A DNA stretch of 64,000 bases from Lacibacter sp. H375 (GTDB taxonomy: Bacteria; Bacteroidota; Bacteroidia; Chitinophagales; Chitinophagaceae): positions 3,224,001 to 3,288,000 of the forward strand of contig NZ_JBBKTT010000001.1 in the NCBI RefSeq assembly GCF_037892425.1, written 5' to 3'. Positions 24,297-33,377 of this stretch are shown here, one piece after another. How positions within the stretch are numbered: position 1 is the stretch's first letter; each line of letters starts with the position of its first letter. The position numbers and the translations under genes were made by a program. A model generated the notes under the pieces. The model was given only the letters and a program-made list of their open reading frames with translations. It had not been told where the DNA came from and searched no databases.

Positions 24297-25544
24297 ATGG
24301 CAACAGAAAACAACTACGGAACGGCAGAAAGGTTAATGCGGTATGTGCAGGTAGATACACAAAGCGATCCCGAAAGCAATAGCTCACCCACAACTGAAAA
24401 GCAAAAAGACCTGTCGAAGATATTGGTGGAGGAATTACTGGCGATGGGAATTTCGGATGCACATATGGACGCTTACGGCTATGTGTACGCTACAATTCCG
24501 TCAACTACTGAGAGGGATGTTCCTGTTATTTGTTTCTGCAGCCATGTTGATACTGCTCCCGATTGCAGCGGCACGAACGTAAAACCCATTCTTCATAAAA
24601 ATTATTGTGGAGCTGATATTGTGTTGCCCGATGATGGAACACAAATCATCAGCCCTTCGAAGTATAAATATCTTAAACAACATATCGGGAAAGATATTAT
24701 CACTGCAAGTGGAGCAACTTTACTTGGTGCAGATGATAAAGCAGGTGTTGCTATTATCATGAGTATGGCGAATTATCTAATACAGCATCCTGAAGTAAAA
24801 CACGGCACGATTAAATTGCTGTTCACACCAGATGAAGAAGTAGGAAAGGGAACAGATAAACTCGATCTGCAAAAACTGGGAGCAACAGTTGCATATACTT
24901 TAGATGGAGGCGAGTTAGGTACATTGGAAGATGAAACATTTAGTGCAGATGGCGTAAAGATCATTGTGCATGGAGTAATTGCACATCCCGGTTATGCGAA
25001 AGGGATTTTGGTAAATGCATTGAAAATTGCAAGTGAAATATTAACTGCTCTTCCCAAAACGGAATGGAGCCCTGAAACAACAGAAAAACGACAAGGCTTT
25101 GTGCATCCTGTAAGTGTAAATGGCATTGCAGAAAAAGCAAGCATTGATTTTATTGTCCGTGACTTTACTGTTGAAGGTTTATTGCAACACGAAACAAGAT
25201 TAAAAACAATTGCAGAAGAAGTGTTGAAACAATATCCAAACTGCACAATGGAGTTTATTGTAAAAGAACAATACCGGAATATGAAACAAGTGCTCGATCA
25301 GCATCCTGCAATTGTTGCAAATGCAATAGAAGCTTATGAGCGTTGTGGCTTAACAGTAGTAAAAGAACCCATCCGTGGTGGCACCGATGGTAGTCGTTTA
25401 AGTTATATGGGTTTGCCTTGTCCTAATTTATTTACAGGTATGCAGGCTATTCACAGCAAGCATGAGTGGATTGGAGTGGAGGACATGGAGCAAAGTGCCA
25501 ATATGCTTGTTGAATTGGTGAAAGTGTGGGAAGAAAAAAGCTGA
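24297..25544 (+). CDS. pepT: Peptidase T (tripeptide aminopeptidase)
   Basis: The start at 24297 (MATENNYGTAERLMRYVQVD) matches the family N-terminus; the frame is open upstream but without similarity. The 415-residue M20B metallopeptidase has His83 and Asp85 in CFCSHVDTAP, Asp146 in LLGADDKAG, and Glu180-Glu181 in LFTPDEEVG as dinuclear zinc ligands or catalytic base. RGGTDGSRLSYMGLPCPNLF near the C-terminus is also typical. It releases the N-terminal residue of tripeptides in the cytoplasm. Confidence 0.95.
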   Translation: MATENNYGTAERLMRYVQVDTQSDPESNSSPTTEKQKDLSKILVEELLAMGISDAHMDAYGYVYATIPSTTERDVPVICFCSHVDTAPDCSGTNVKPILHKNYCGADIVLPDDGTQIISPSKYKYLKQHIGKDIITASGATLLGADDKAGVAIIMSMANYLIQHPEVKHGTIKLLFTPDEEVGKGTDKLDLQKLGATVAYTLDGGELGTLEDETFSADGVKIIVHGVIAHPGYAKGILVNALKIASEILTALPKTEWSPETTEKRQGFVHPVSVNGIAEKASIDFIVRDFTVEGLLQHETRLKTIAEEVLKQYPNCTMEFIVKEQYRNMKQVLDQHPAIVANAIEAYERCGLTVVKEPIRGGTDGSRLSYMGLPCPNLFTGMQAIHSKHEWIGVEDMEQSANMLVELVKVWEEKS

Positions 25545-25545
25545 G

Positions 25546-25926
25546 TTACATTTTCACAAAATTACTTTCCGGTTTTTCTTCGGGCCAAATGCGGATGCCC
25601 CAGTAAATGGGGAAAGCAATGCTGTGCACAAAAATGAACAATAATACCCAGATGATCCGTTCTTCATTCTTAACACGCTTGTTGTTAATAGCGTGAATGA
25701 TGAAATAGATCATAAGGCCAAGCTGAACAAAAACGAGTATGATAATGGAAGCTATAAATCCCATCATGTTACCAAAGAAAAATTCAGGTGGAATGTCACC
25801 GTGTTCTTGCTCCATTCGTATAATGTCCGGGAAGAAAGTTGTAAAAAAATAAACGAGGAATATTGCTGCAGCAATTAATGGCAAAAAAGCAAGAATACCG
25901 ATGAATATTTTTTTAGAGCGGGTCAT
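25546..25926 (-). CDS. Small membrane protein, unknown function
   Basis: The 126-residue protein has three predicted transmembrane helices (about 7-30, 52-77, 88-109) with an acidic loop (MEQEHGDIPPEFFFGN) between the first two. It resembles the many PLDc_N-like small membrane proteins of Bacteroidota in layout but lacks their motif, so I leave it unassigned. It is convergent with pepT, 1 bp apart, and divergent from the SPFH gene. Confidence 0.65.
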   Translation of the reverse strand: MTRSKKIFIGILAFLPLIAAAIFLVYFFTTFFPDIIRMEQEHGDIPPEFFFGNMMGFIASIIILVFVQLGLMIYFIIHAINNKRVKNEERIIWVLLFIFVHSIAFPIYWGIRIWPEEKPESNFVKM

Positions 25927-26019
25927 GATGGTTTGTTTTCTTAAAATTAAACATTCAGTTGCATAGTTTCTACCTGTTTATAAATGGAATGTACTACTTT
26001 GTATGAAATTTTTACAACT

Positions 26020-26946
26020 ATGGAATTTCTAGTCAGTTATTGGTGGGTTTTACTCATCGCCTTTATCATTTTCAGTGGACTTGTTACCGTTAACCAGGGA
26101 ACAATTGCCGTTATTACGATGTTTGGAAAATACCAGCGGATTCTTCGCCCCGGTTTGGGATTTAAGATACCCATTCTGGAGCAGATCTATAAACGAGTAA
26201 GTATTCAAAACAGAAGTGTGGAATTAGAGTTCCAGGCTGTAACCATAGACCAGGCAAACGTGTATTTTAAAAGCATGTTGCTTTATTCTGTACAAAATTC
26301 AGAAGAAGAAACTATTAAGAAAGTAGCATTTAAATTCATCAGCGATAAAGATCTGATGCAGGCGTTGATCAGAACAGTTGAAGGTTCCATTCGTGCATTC
26401 GTTGCAACGAAGCGCCAGGCAGAGATTTTAACGGCCCGAAGGGAAATTGTTGAGTACGTCAAAGAGCAAATAGATCATTCTCTGGAAGAGTGGGGTTATC
26501 ATCTGCAGGATCTTCAGATCAACGATATTACGTTCGACCAACAGATCATGGAAAGTATGAGCCGTGTGGTAGCAAGTAACAACTTAAAAGCTGCTGCAGA
26601 AAACGAAGGACAGGCTTTGCTCATCACCAAAACAAAAGGTGCAGAAGCAGAAGGTAATGCTATTAAGATCGCTGCAGAGGCAGAACGTGAAGCCGCCCGT
26701 TTACGTGGACAAGGTGTGGCGCTCTTCCGCCAGGAGGTTGCAAAAGGTATGACTGAGGCAGCCGAACAAATGAAGCAGGCAAATCTTGACACCAATGTGA
26801 TCCTCTTCAGTATGTGGACCGAAGCGGTAAAGAATTTTGCAGAGTATGGAAAGGGCAATATTATTTTCTTGGATGGTAGTGCAAGTGGCATGGAAAATAC
26901 CATGAAGCAAATCCAGGCATTAATGGTGAAACAGGCCGGAGTATAA
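26020..26946 (+). CDS. SPFH domain / band 7 family membrane protein
   Basis: The start at 26020 (MEFLVSYWWVLLIAFIIF) gives an N-terminal membrane anchor; a Met 12 codons upstream is less likely. The 308-residue protein has the SPFH domain (about 30-200, TVNQGTIAVITMFGKYQRIL, RPGLGFKIPILEQIYKRVSI) and an Ala/Glu-rich coiled coil (about 200-260, KTKGAEAEGNAIKIAAEAER). Family members (prohibitin, stomatin, HflK/C-like) build ring scaffolds on membranes and modulate proteases. The C-terminus contains IIFLDGSASGMENTMKQIQ. A strong terminator follows. Confidence 0.92.
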   Translation: MEFLVSYWWVLLIAFIIFSGLVTVNQGTIAVITMFGKYQRILRPGLGFKIPILEQIYKRVSIQNRSVELEFQAVTIDQANVYFKSMLLYSVQNSEEETIKKVAFKFISDKDLMQALIRTVEGSIRAFVATKRQAEILTARREIVEYVKEQIDHSLEEWGYHLQDLQINDITFDQQIMESMSRVVASNNLKAAAENEGQALLITKTKGAEAEGNAIKIAAEAEREAARLRGQGVALFRQEVAKGMTEAAEQMKQANLDTNVILFSMWTEAVKNFAEYGKGNIIFLDGSASGMENTMKQIQALMVKQAGV

Positions 26947-26966
26947 ATTCTTCAAACTTATATTAG

Positions 26967-26993
26967 AAAGGGTTAGCATTGCTAACCCTTTTT
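26967..26993 (+). terminator. Terminator after the SPFH gene
   Basis: An 11-bp perfect stem AAAGGGTTAGC/GCTAACCCTTT with a 3-nt loop ends in TTTTT. Its left A's also permit function for the opposing gene at 27012. Confidence 0.9.
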
Positions 26994-27011
26994 CATTATT
27001 CAAAAGTATGA

Positions 27012-27323
27012 TTACTGTAAGTATTCAATTTTGTAATCACCCACATGTTTCTCACTATCGGCAATCAGTCTCTTTTGCCGGAAGTAGTTAATGATTCCTG
27101 TTACAAATAGTATGGCCGAAATAATGAAAAAGGGGATCTCAAAAAAGCGGTTGTTTTCTATATGGAGCAGGCTTTTGATACTCAACCCTGCCACGAGAAA
27201 ATATAGTGATGTTCGTATAAACGACAGGAGAGTTGTTTGATTTGCCATTTTAGTGCGTTGAATGGCCAGGCGCTCTCTTAAAATCAGATCTTTATTAAGG
27301 CTGTTATCAACAGTTGTTTCCAT
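27012..27323 (-). CDS. DUF202 family membrane protein
   Basis: The 103-residue protein has a cytoplasmic N-terminus carrying LRERLAIQRTKMANQTTLLS and FIRTSLYFL, which matches the DUF202/YidH signature (LA.ERT.LAW.RT.L), followed by two transmembrane helices (about 35-53 and 65-82). In YidH-like proteins the function is unknown; related domains occur in polyphosphate-associated VTC proteins. It stands alone, convergent with the SPFH gene. Confidence 0.82.
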   Translation of the reverse strand: METTVDNSLNKDLILRERLAIQRTKMANQTTLLSFIRTSLYFLVAGLSIKSLLHIENNRFFEIPFFIISAILFVTGIINYFRQKRLIADSEKHVGDYKIEYLQ

Positions 27324-27385
27324 ATCGTAAATATATCAAATTGTTCACCAAGCGATGATCGGTATCCGGATGTGATTAGTTTGTG

Positions 27386-28417
27386 CTATTGATATTGGAT
27401 ATAAACCGGCTGCGGCTTTAATAGTAGAATTTCTTTGGGCTGCATTATTTTGTTTCCATTGGAAACATCTTTTTTGTAGAATACTTTGAAGCCTGTAAAT
27501 TGAACGGGCTGTTTAAAAATGAAATGATAGTAAGTGCTTTTTTTCAGTGCAGCATTTCCAAATCCATCCATGTTGATGATAATCTGCACCTCGGGGTACG
27601 TTTTAATTTCCCGATAATTAGTAAGCATTGGTGAGGTAAAGCGATGTACAACCAGCATTTTTGGCGGTAGCTTATATTTCAGTACGATGGATTGTAGCCA
27701 TGCTGTTGCAAAATTGATATCGGTTGCATCAAAACTTCCAATGGCAGAGCCGGGAATTCTTCCTGTTTTCATGGAGTATTCAGCATCAATTCCAAGATGT
27801 ACATTTGTCCGTTGTAAATACTTTTCTAACCTTGGAAGTTCCTGTTGCAAGGTGCTGAACCCGGGTTGCACATCGAGAAAAACGAGCCCCTGAATTGAAT
27901 CGCCTAATGCAATAGCTTTCATAATCTCCTTTTCGGGCATTCGTAACCGATAGTAACCATCGCCTGCACTTCCCTGCGCTGTTACGGCAATGTAATGTAT
28001 AGCCGGGATTACTTCTGTTAATGAATCGGCTTCTTCCCATAAATCTGTTTGTGCTTTTATTTTTTCCAGCAAAACGGGAGTTGAGTATTCGCCCAGTATT
28101 CCCATATTACGGCTATAGAAATTTCCATAGAATGCAACAACCCGTTTGTAAGGAACAATGGCACCTGCAGCCGGTAAAGCAGAGTTTACAGGCCATCTTC
28201 CGGTTTTATCGTTGTTTGCTAACTGCGTTACTTTTTTCTTGTAAAGCACTGTATCAAAACCTGTCTGCTTTGGTATGCTATCGGGAAAAGATATGTTGAC
28301 GATTGACACGGGTACGTGGTCATTTGCTTTACAGGCATTGAATTGAAACAGTATTAAACCGTAAAGAAAAAAATTATAACAAAGGTTTTTTTGTGATATC
28401 GTGAAACCTTTTTTCAC
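27386..28417 (-). CDS. Lipoprotein, possible TIM-barrel hydrolase-like domain
   Basis: The 343-residue product has a signal peptide with lipobox FNAC (Cys29). The mature part contains PYKRVVAFYGNFYSRNMGIL, IHYIAVTAQGSAGDGYYRLR, QGLVFLDVQPGFSTLQQELP and VHLGIDAEYSM, in which acidic residues lie at strand ends as in TIM-barrel glycosidase-like folds. I cannot name a family with certainty. It is divergent from the polysaccharide deacetylase gene, with 214 bp between them, which could indicate a shared role in envelope polysaccharide metabolism; that is inference. Confidence 0.65.
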   Translation of the reverse strand: MKKGFTISQKNLCYNFFLYGLILFQFNACKANDHVPVSIVNISFPDSIPKQTGFDTVLYKKKVTQLANNDKTGRWPVNSALPAAGAIVPYKRVVAFYGNFYSRNMGILGEYSTPVLLEKIKAQTDLWEEADSLTEVIPAIHYIAVTAQGSAGDGYYRLRMPEKEIMKAIALGDSIQGLVFLDVQPGFSTLQQELPRLEKYLQRTNVHLGIDAEYSMKTGRIPGSAIGSFDATDINFATAWLQSIVLKYKLPPKMLVVHRFTSPMLTNYREIKTYPEVQIIINMDGFGNAALKKSTYYHFIFKQPVQFTGFKVFYKKDVSNGNKIMQPKEILLLKPQPVYIQYQ

Positions 28418-28631
28418 CGGCTATATTTTAGCAGGAAAGTAAGACACAGAACTACTTTTAAAAAGGACCTGTATTGTTTTCTTCGCTGATTCACATCATT
28501 AGTTCAAAGGTTATCGATAATTTATGACGAACGAATGAACAGCAGATCAAAAACGAGTTGCAGCTTTTGAATCAGTTCTTGCACTGATGGGCATCAAAGG
28601 TTCGCAAGACAGTTCTTTTTAATTTGCTTTT

Positions 28632-29390
28632 ATGAAAACCATCCTTCATTTTCTTAGTGTTCTCTGCTTTGTTCTTCCATCCGGTTTTTTATCTGCTCAA
28701 ATGGATCAACGTTTAAAAGTGCTTCGGGAAATACCTGTTTTAAGTTATCACAATATTTACCTGCATCCGCCCAAAGTCAATACGCTTTATATCAGTGTCG
28801 GTCAGTTTGCCTTGCAAATGGAAGAACTGTACAAAAGGGGGTACAACGCTGTGTTGCCGGATCAAATTGAAGCGTTTTATAAAAACGGAAAGGCGTTGCC
28901 TGATCATCCATTTCTGATTTCGTTTGACGATGCACATATTGAGCATTACACGTTGGCTCTACCGGTACTGGAACAATATAAGTTTAAAGCCGTTTTTTTT
29001 GTGATGACGGTTTGTATTGATAAAAAGGGATTTCTTTCCGGAAGTCAGATCGCTGATCTATCAAAACGTGGACATATAGTAGGAGCGCACACATGGGATC
29101 ACCCCAATATGACGAAACTCTCAATGGCCAAATGGGATACAGAGGTAGTTAAACCTAAAGGAAAGCTGGAGTCAATTATAAATAAACCAGTTACTTGTTT
29201 TGCTTTTCCTTATGGTGCATGGAATGAACAGTTATTGCAGAGGCTGCACGAAAGTGGATTTACCACAGCATTTCAATTGCAAGGTAAACTCAGTAATAAA
29301 TATCCGTTATTAACAATAAGGCGTATGATGGTGAGTGGAAATACGTCGCCGGAGGTATTGGTTAAACAAATGAAAGGGCTCTTTAAATAG
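28632..29390 (+). CDS. Polysaccharide deacetylase (NodB homology domain)
   Basis: The 252-residue protein has a signal peptide (ending FLSAQ). The CE4/NodB motifs are visible: Asp99-Asp100 in LISFDDAHIEHY (catalytic base and metal ligand), and His153 and His157 in GAHTWDHPNM (zinc ligands). The later segment FAFPYGAWNEQLLQ supplies the usual arginine/proline-glycine loop region. Such enzymes remove N- or O-acetyl groups from chitin, peptidoglycan or PNAG-like polymers. Location is periplasmic or surface. Confidence 0.9.
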   Translation: MKTILHFLSVLCFVLPSGFLSAQMDQRLKVLREIPVLSYHNIYLHPPKVNTLYISVGQFALQMEELYKRGYNAVLPDQIEAFYKNGKALPDHPFLISFDDAHIEHYTLALPVLEQYKFKAVFFVMTVCIDKKGFLSGSQIADLSKRGHIVGAHTWDHPNMTKLSMAKWDTEVVKPKGKLESIINKPVTCFAFPYGAWNEQLLQRLHESGFTTAFQLQGKLSNKYPLLTIRRMMVSGNTSPEVLVKQMKGLFK

Positions 29391-29439
29391 CAGTTTGTTT
29401 GGGGTATCAAAATAAATTTCATCTTTATAGAGAAACAAC

Positions 29440-29461
29440 AGAGCCGGCAAAAGCCGGCTCT
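29440..29461. terminator. Hairpin between convergent genes
   Basis: A perfect 9-bp GC-rich stem AGAGCCGGC/GCCGGCTCT with an AAAA loop lies between the deacetylase gene and the cytochrome gene. The T-rich flank is better on the minus strand (GTTGTTTCT), so it probably terminates the cytochrome c gene. Confidence 0.7.
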
Positions 29462-29476
29462 GATAAAAAATTGCAA

Positions 29477-30070
29477 TTACATTTTTGGCGGCGGATTAAT
29501 CTTTGCGGTTGGCACTACATTCTTAACCGGCGTTGTTGATTTAAGAAAAGCAAATACTTTACTTATTTCTTCATCTGTTAAATTCTTATAGGCTTCCCAT
29601 GGCATTGGAGGTAAGATCGGCCGTGTATTGTCCATGCCTTTGTATTTTCCTTCACGCAACACTTTTTTAAATTGATCTTCGGTCCACATACCTATACCTG
29701 TAGAATCGCTGCTAATGTTGGCTGTGTAGGATTGGCCCCACGGACCGATCATGGAAGTGAAGTCAGGGGCAAACAGCACCCAGCCTGCTTTCACTGTAGC
29801 TTCATCAAAAGGAGGAAGCTGAGAACCTGCCTGGTGACCCCCGAACCGAAGTTCAGGAATTATCTCAGGACCTTTTGGCCCCATACGTTTTGGTGAATGG
29901 CAGATCTCGCAATCGAGGCTTGCAACTAAACGTTCACCTTCTTTAATTTTATCTTCCGCACTTGGAGTGGAAGCTGTTGTTTCTTTTGTTTCTGTTGCCT
30001 GGTTGTTACAGGCGTTAATGAACAGAATGCATGCTAAAGCCGAGCCGGCAATCTTGAATGTGTAACGCAT
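29477..30070 (-). CDS. Mono-haem cytochrome c lipoprotein
   Basis: The 197-residue product has a lipoprotein signal with lipobox INAC (Cys21), a Thr/Ala/Glu linker, and one haem c site, Cys54-Cys57-His58 (CEICH). A later Met in LPPMPWEAYKNLTDEEI is the probable sixth ligand, and this segment is typical of class I cytochrome c subunits. An insertion of about 70 residues separates the two. It should act as an electron carrier or sensor tethered to the periplasmic face of a membrane. No oxidase or dehydrogenase gene lies nearby. Confidence 0.88.
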   Translation of the reverse strand: MRYTFKIAGSALACILFINACNNQATETKETTASTPSAEDKIKEGERLVASLDCEICHSPKRMGPKGPEIIPELRFGGHQAGSQLPPFDEATVKAGWVLFAPDFTSMIGPWGQSYTANISSDSTGIGMWTEDQFKKVLREGKYKGMDNTRPILPPMPWEAYKNLTDEEISKVFAFLKSTTPVKNVVPTAKINPPPKM

Positions 30071-30354
30071 GATTGGTAGTTTTGGGTTTATGGTGATGGC
30101 TGCTTAAAGCAGACGTTAAAACAAATTGTCGAAAAAAGGTGATCTCATTCAGGTAAGAATATAGTGCGGAAAAGTATAGGGTATAGGTGATTTCGAAACC
30201 TAAAGTAATATCTTCTTTCAGCAAATCATAACTTTTTTGAAAATGAATTCTGCGCAACAGGAATTTTGATAAGCAAATTGCCCTGCAGGCGTGGGCTTCC
30301 TTACCCAGCTTAAATTAAAAAACCTGTTGCGCTGCAAATGGCTTAAATTCATTT

Positions 30355-30984
30355 GTGTTATTGATCTTTTTTGCACGATATGGCCTTGCTTGCTTTTTAA
30401 TTACATCAATCAGCTGTAATTATTTTCAAGAAGATCAACAGGATATGAATTCTGCCGATACTGTTGTTAATTCGATTCCTGATACGGTTTTAGATGAGTC
30501 TCAGAAGGTTTGGGTCGATTCGTTTCCCATCGACAATCATTTAAATAATGTTGTTGACAGTGGAAAGGAAGTATCACGTGATCAATTGCTGGCATATGCA
30601 AAAACGTTGATTGGCACCCCTTACAAATATGCATCAATTGATCCTGCTGAAGGATTAGATTGCTCAGGTTTTATTACGCACGTGTTCAATCATTTTTCTA
30701 TCAACGTTCCCAGGTCATCAGTTGATTTTACGAATTATGGAGTACCTGTTAATCTCGCCGACGCTGAGACGGGGGATTTAATTCTTTTTTCCGAAACAGA
30801 TACCTTATCCAAAGTTGTTGGGCACATGGGGATAGTTACAGAAATTATTGATGGTGAATTGCAATTTATTCATTCAACTTCAGGTAAAGCGTATGCAGTT
30901 ACGATCAGTAAATTGAATGAGCATTACAGAAAGCGGTTCGTTAAAGTCATCCGCATTTCCTATGCTCGTAATGGTAAACTTTAA
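30355..30984 (+). CDS. NlpC/P60 family lipoprotein endopeptidase
   Basis: The frame starts with GTG at 30355 (MLLIFFARYGLACFLITSIS) and has a lipobox SISC (Cys21), so the enzyme should be anchored in the envelope. A linker of about 50 residues precedes the catalytic domain (about 75-205) with Cys103 in GLDCSGF, His157 in GHMGIV and His173 in FIHSTS. The family hydrolyses D-glutamyl-diaminopimelate bonds of peptidoglycan stems. GTG rather than ATG is used, and the first ATG in frame would remove the signal sequence. It is convergent with the histidine kinase gene, 2 bp apart. Confidence 0.85.
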   Translation: MLLIFFARYGLACFLITSISCNYFQEDQQDMNSADTVVNSIPDTVLDESQKVWVDSFPIDNHLNNVVDSGKEVSRDQLLAYAKTLIGTPYKYASIDPAEGLDCSGFITHVFNHFSINVPRSSVDFTNYGVPVNLADAETGDLILFSETDTLSKVVGHMGIVTEIIDGELQFIHSTSGKAYAVTISKLNEHYRKRFVKVIRISYARNGKL

Positions 30985-30986
30985 AA

Positions 30987-32399
30987 TCAGAGATTTTTTG
31001 AAATACTGAAAAAGAACGTGCTGCCTTTTCCTTCTTCCGACTCTAGCCAGATATCTCCACCATGTCGTTCAGCTATTTTTTTGCAGAGTGCTAATCCAAT
31101 CCCGGTTCCTTTGTGTGTTGAATTTGAATGCAGGCGCTGAAAGATCACAAAGATCCTTTCAAAAAATTGCGGATCTATCCCCAGCCCATTATCCTTAATT
31201 GCGAATATCCAGTGTGTAGCATTTTTAGTGGCTGTTATATTTATTTGTGGGGGTGCTTCGCTTCTGTACTTGATAGCATTGCCGATCAGGTTTTGAAATA
31301 ATTGCGACATCTGCAACCTGTTTGCTTTTATTACCGGCAATTCAGAATAAAAAATTCCGGCACCTGGTTCGTTCAACTCTTCCGGAAAGGTTTTAGTGAT
31401 CTCGTTAACCACATCGGCCACATTCACTTCATGGTAGTCAACGGCGGTGATACTTGTTTTAGAATAATCGAGCAAATCGTTGATCAATGTCTTCATTCTT
31501 TTTGCTCCATCAACTGCGAAGTGGACATAAGTTTGTGCTTTTTCATCCAACTGGCCATCATATTTTTTTTGTAATAAACCCATGTAAGATGATACCATTC
31601 TCAGCGGCTCCTGCAGATCGTGTGAGGCAGCATAGGTAAACTGTTCAAGTTGTTTGTTAGTATCATTCAGTTCTTTATTCTTAAGAATTAACTCTTTTTC
31701 GATCAAGATCAGATTGTTGATCGTTTTTACCGCATATATAGCAATAGCGCTTAATAAAAGAAGGATCAAAAATATATTGACCAACAGGAGATATCCTTTT
31801 ACATCTCTGGCCGTTTCACCCAATGCGTTTGAAAAGGCACTTTCTTTTTCTGAAAGTTGCGAAGAAAGAAAGTTGATCTCCGTTGTAAATTTTACTTTTT
31901 GTTCTGCAGATAAAGTACCAGTTTCAATTTGTGAATGAATTTGCTTGCCAATAGTATCAAATTTGTTGATAAGCGGCTCAGCTGACGCCCAGATGTTGAT
32001 CGCTTTTTTCATAAACGGTGCTTTATGAAAATTTTTAAAGAGCCAGATCATATCAGGGATATCCTCTGCATGGTTTTTCCCCATAATAAAACCTTTCCTG
32101 GCAAGTTCAACAGGCTTTTGAGAGAGCAAGGCGTTTCTTGCTATATTATCGCCTTTTGGTACTTCAATCGATTTATTGACCGCATACCAATATGCAATGT
32201 TTTTTGATTCAACATAAGTAACGAGGTATAGGGACGCATCTTTCTGTCCCTTTGAGTATTCAGATTCACCATTGATGTATGCTCTTGCTGCCGAAAGTAC
32301 TTTTATGGTATAGTAATTCGTAACGATCAGCAGGAGTGAAACGAAAAAGATGAAGAGTAACAGTAGTGATTTTTGCTTTTTCATGGATGCTTTTGGCAA
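30987..32399 (-). CDS. Membrane sensor histidine kinase with periplasmic helical sensor
   Basis: The 470-residue kinase has transmembrane helices at about 11-32 and 203-224, enclosing a periplasmic region of about 170 residues that looks all-helical (CHASE3-like). A short coiled coil leads to a HisKA domain with His260 in AASHDLQEPLRMV, and a HATPase_c domain with NAIKY, DNGLGI and GTGIGL. The H-box DLQEP is typical of phytochrome-like and other kinases lacking a fixed partner. No response regulator lies next to it, so it is an orphan. Met6 (32384) is an alternative start. Confidence 0.9.
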   Translation of the reverse strand: MPKASMKKQKSLLLLFIFFVSLLLIVTNYYTIKVLSAARAYINGESEYSKGQKDASLYLVTYVESKNIAYWYAVNKSIEVPKGDNIARNALLSQKPVELARKGFIMGKNHAEDIPDMIWLFKNFHKAPFMKKAINIWASAEPLINKFDTIGKQIHSQIETGTLSAEQKVKFTTEINFLSSQLSEKESAFSNALGETARDVKGYLLLVNIFLILLLLSAIAIYAVKTINNLILIEKELILKNKELNDTNKQLEQFTYAASHDLQEPLRMVSSYMGLLQKKYDGQLDEKAQTYVHFAVDGAKRMKTLINDLLDYSKTSITAVDYHEVNVADVVNEITKTFPEELNEPGAGIFYSELPVIKANRLQMSQLFQNLIGNAIKYRSEAPPQINITATKNATHWIFAIKDNGLGIDPQFFERIFVIFQRLHSNSTHKGTGIGLALCKKIAERHGGDIWLESEEGKGSTFFFSISKNL

Positions 32400-32499
32400 A
32401 CCCTAAGATAAGTGTAATAGTTGCCATGCACAATAGAGAGGGCTGTTTTTAAGAGAACACTTATTACTTATATGACTGTAGTGGAAATCACTTAAAGCA

Positions 32500-32940
32500 T
32501 CAGGAAATTTGCGACGTTGAAGAAACTACTACAGGTTCTGCAGAGGCAATAATTTCTTTAATGATTAATACAAGTTGTTGCTGCAGGTCGTCTGTGTTTT
32601 TGTAGATCACCCGGTGATCACTTGCACCTGAAAGCGTAGTAGAATGTTCTGCTTCTTTATGCCGGAGATAAACTACAGGTTTGTTCTTCGCTTTTGCATA
32701 ACCCGCTTCAATACCGATGCCGATACCTTTGTGCGATGTTTCTGCTATCAATAAATCACACTGCTCTAATTCAGCAAGTGCCGAACGCATCATTTCTTCT
32801 TCGTGCGTTTCTTCAAATTTGTAATGATCAACAAAAACAAATGATTCTACCTGGTGTTCTTCAAGAACACTCATAATAGCAGTAATGGCGGTGTTAAGAC
32901 TCCTGCGACGTTGGTAGCTGATGGAGATATAGGCTTTCAT
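32500..32940 (-). CDS. Nucleoside 2-deoxyribosyltransferase-like protein
   Basis: The start at 32940 (MKAYISISYQRRRSLNTAIT) fits better than an upstream Met. The 147-residue protein has the Rossmann-like pattern of the NDT superfamily: an N-terminal strand with YISIS, then CDLLIAETSHKGIGIGIEAG and YAKAKNKPVVYL, where the Glu in GIGIEAGYA is the usual nucleophile. Family members exchange bases on deoxynucleosides or hydrolyse nucleotide N-glycosidic bonds (DNPH1-like). The exact substrate is unknown. Confidence 0.75.
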   Translation of the reverse strand: MKAYISISYQRRRSLNTAITAIMSVLEEHQVESFVFVDHYKFEETHEEEMMRSALAELEQCDLLIAETSHKGIGIGIEAGYAKAKNKPVVYLRHKEAEHSTTLSGASDHRVIYKNTDDLQQQLVLIIKEIIASAEPVVVSSTSQIS

Positions 32941-33377
32941 ACATGTGCAAAATACGGATTGTGGATGATGATTTTGATTTCTGGCCAAGCTGGTGATTGA
33001 AAAAAGTTAGTCACATGGCTGGGGAAAACCAGAAAATGATAGTTGTTTAGCCTGAAACGCCCTGAAATTAACGTCTCACCTGTTAGGTCAGGTCACATTT
33101 TTAACGAAAATAGTAAGCATTGCAACCTTTTTTGATTAGCAAAAGATGCTGAAATCAATTTCAATGATCTGTAATAACATTGGCAATTTGGTTTAATATA
33201 TGTGGTGTTAAAGGAAAATAATGTTTTCTGAATTTTCACTTCGCTGAACTTTCTGCAAATAATATTGTTTGAGAGCGGGTGTTTCAGATGTATAGTAAGT
33301 AAGCATAAGCTTTTCTTTTTGTTTAACTTACGTATTCTTTTTTTGTCTGTGGCCACATTAATTGATAAACAGCTATA
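32941..33377. other. 437-bp AT-rich intergenic region before the TonB-dependent receptor gene
   Basis: No supported gene lies here. A small inverted repeat ACCTG...CAGGT is near 33078-33092. A minus-strand frame at 33093-33356 has the composition of untranslated sequence and no homology I can see. The region presumably holds the receptor promoter, but I see no clear consensus. Confidence 0.5.

Noticed and set aside
33093-33356. Minus-strand frame of 87 residues in the spacer before the TonB-dependent receptor
   Set aside because: Its composition is that of AT-rich spacer DNA (many Lys, Asn, Phe), it has no recognisable domain, and it covers the expected receptor promoter.
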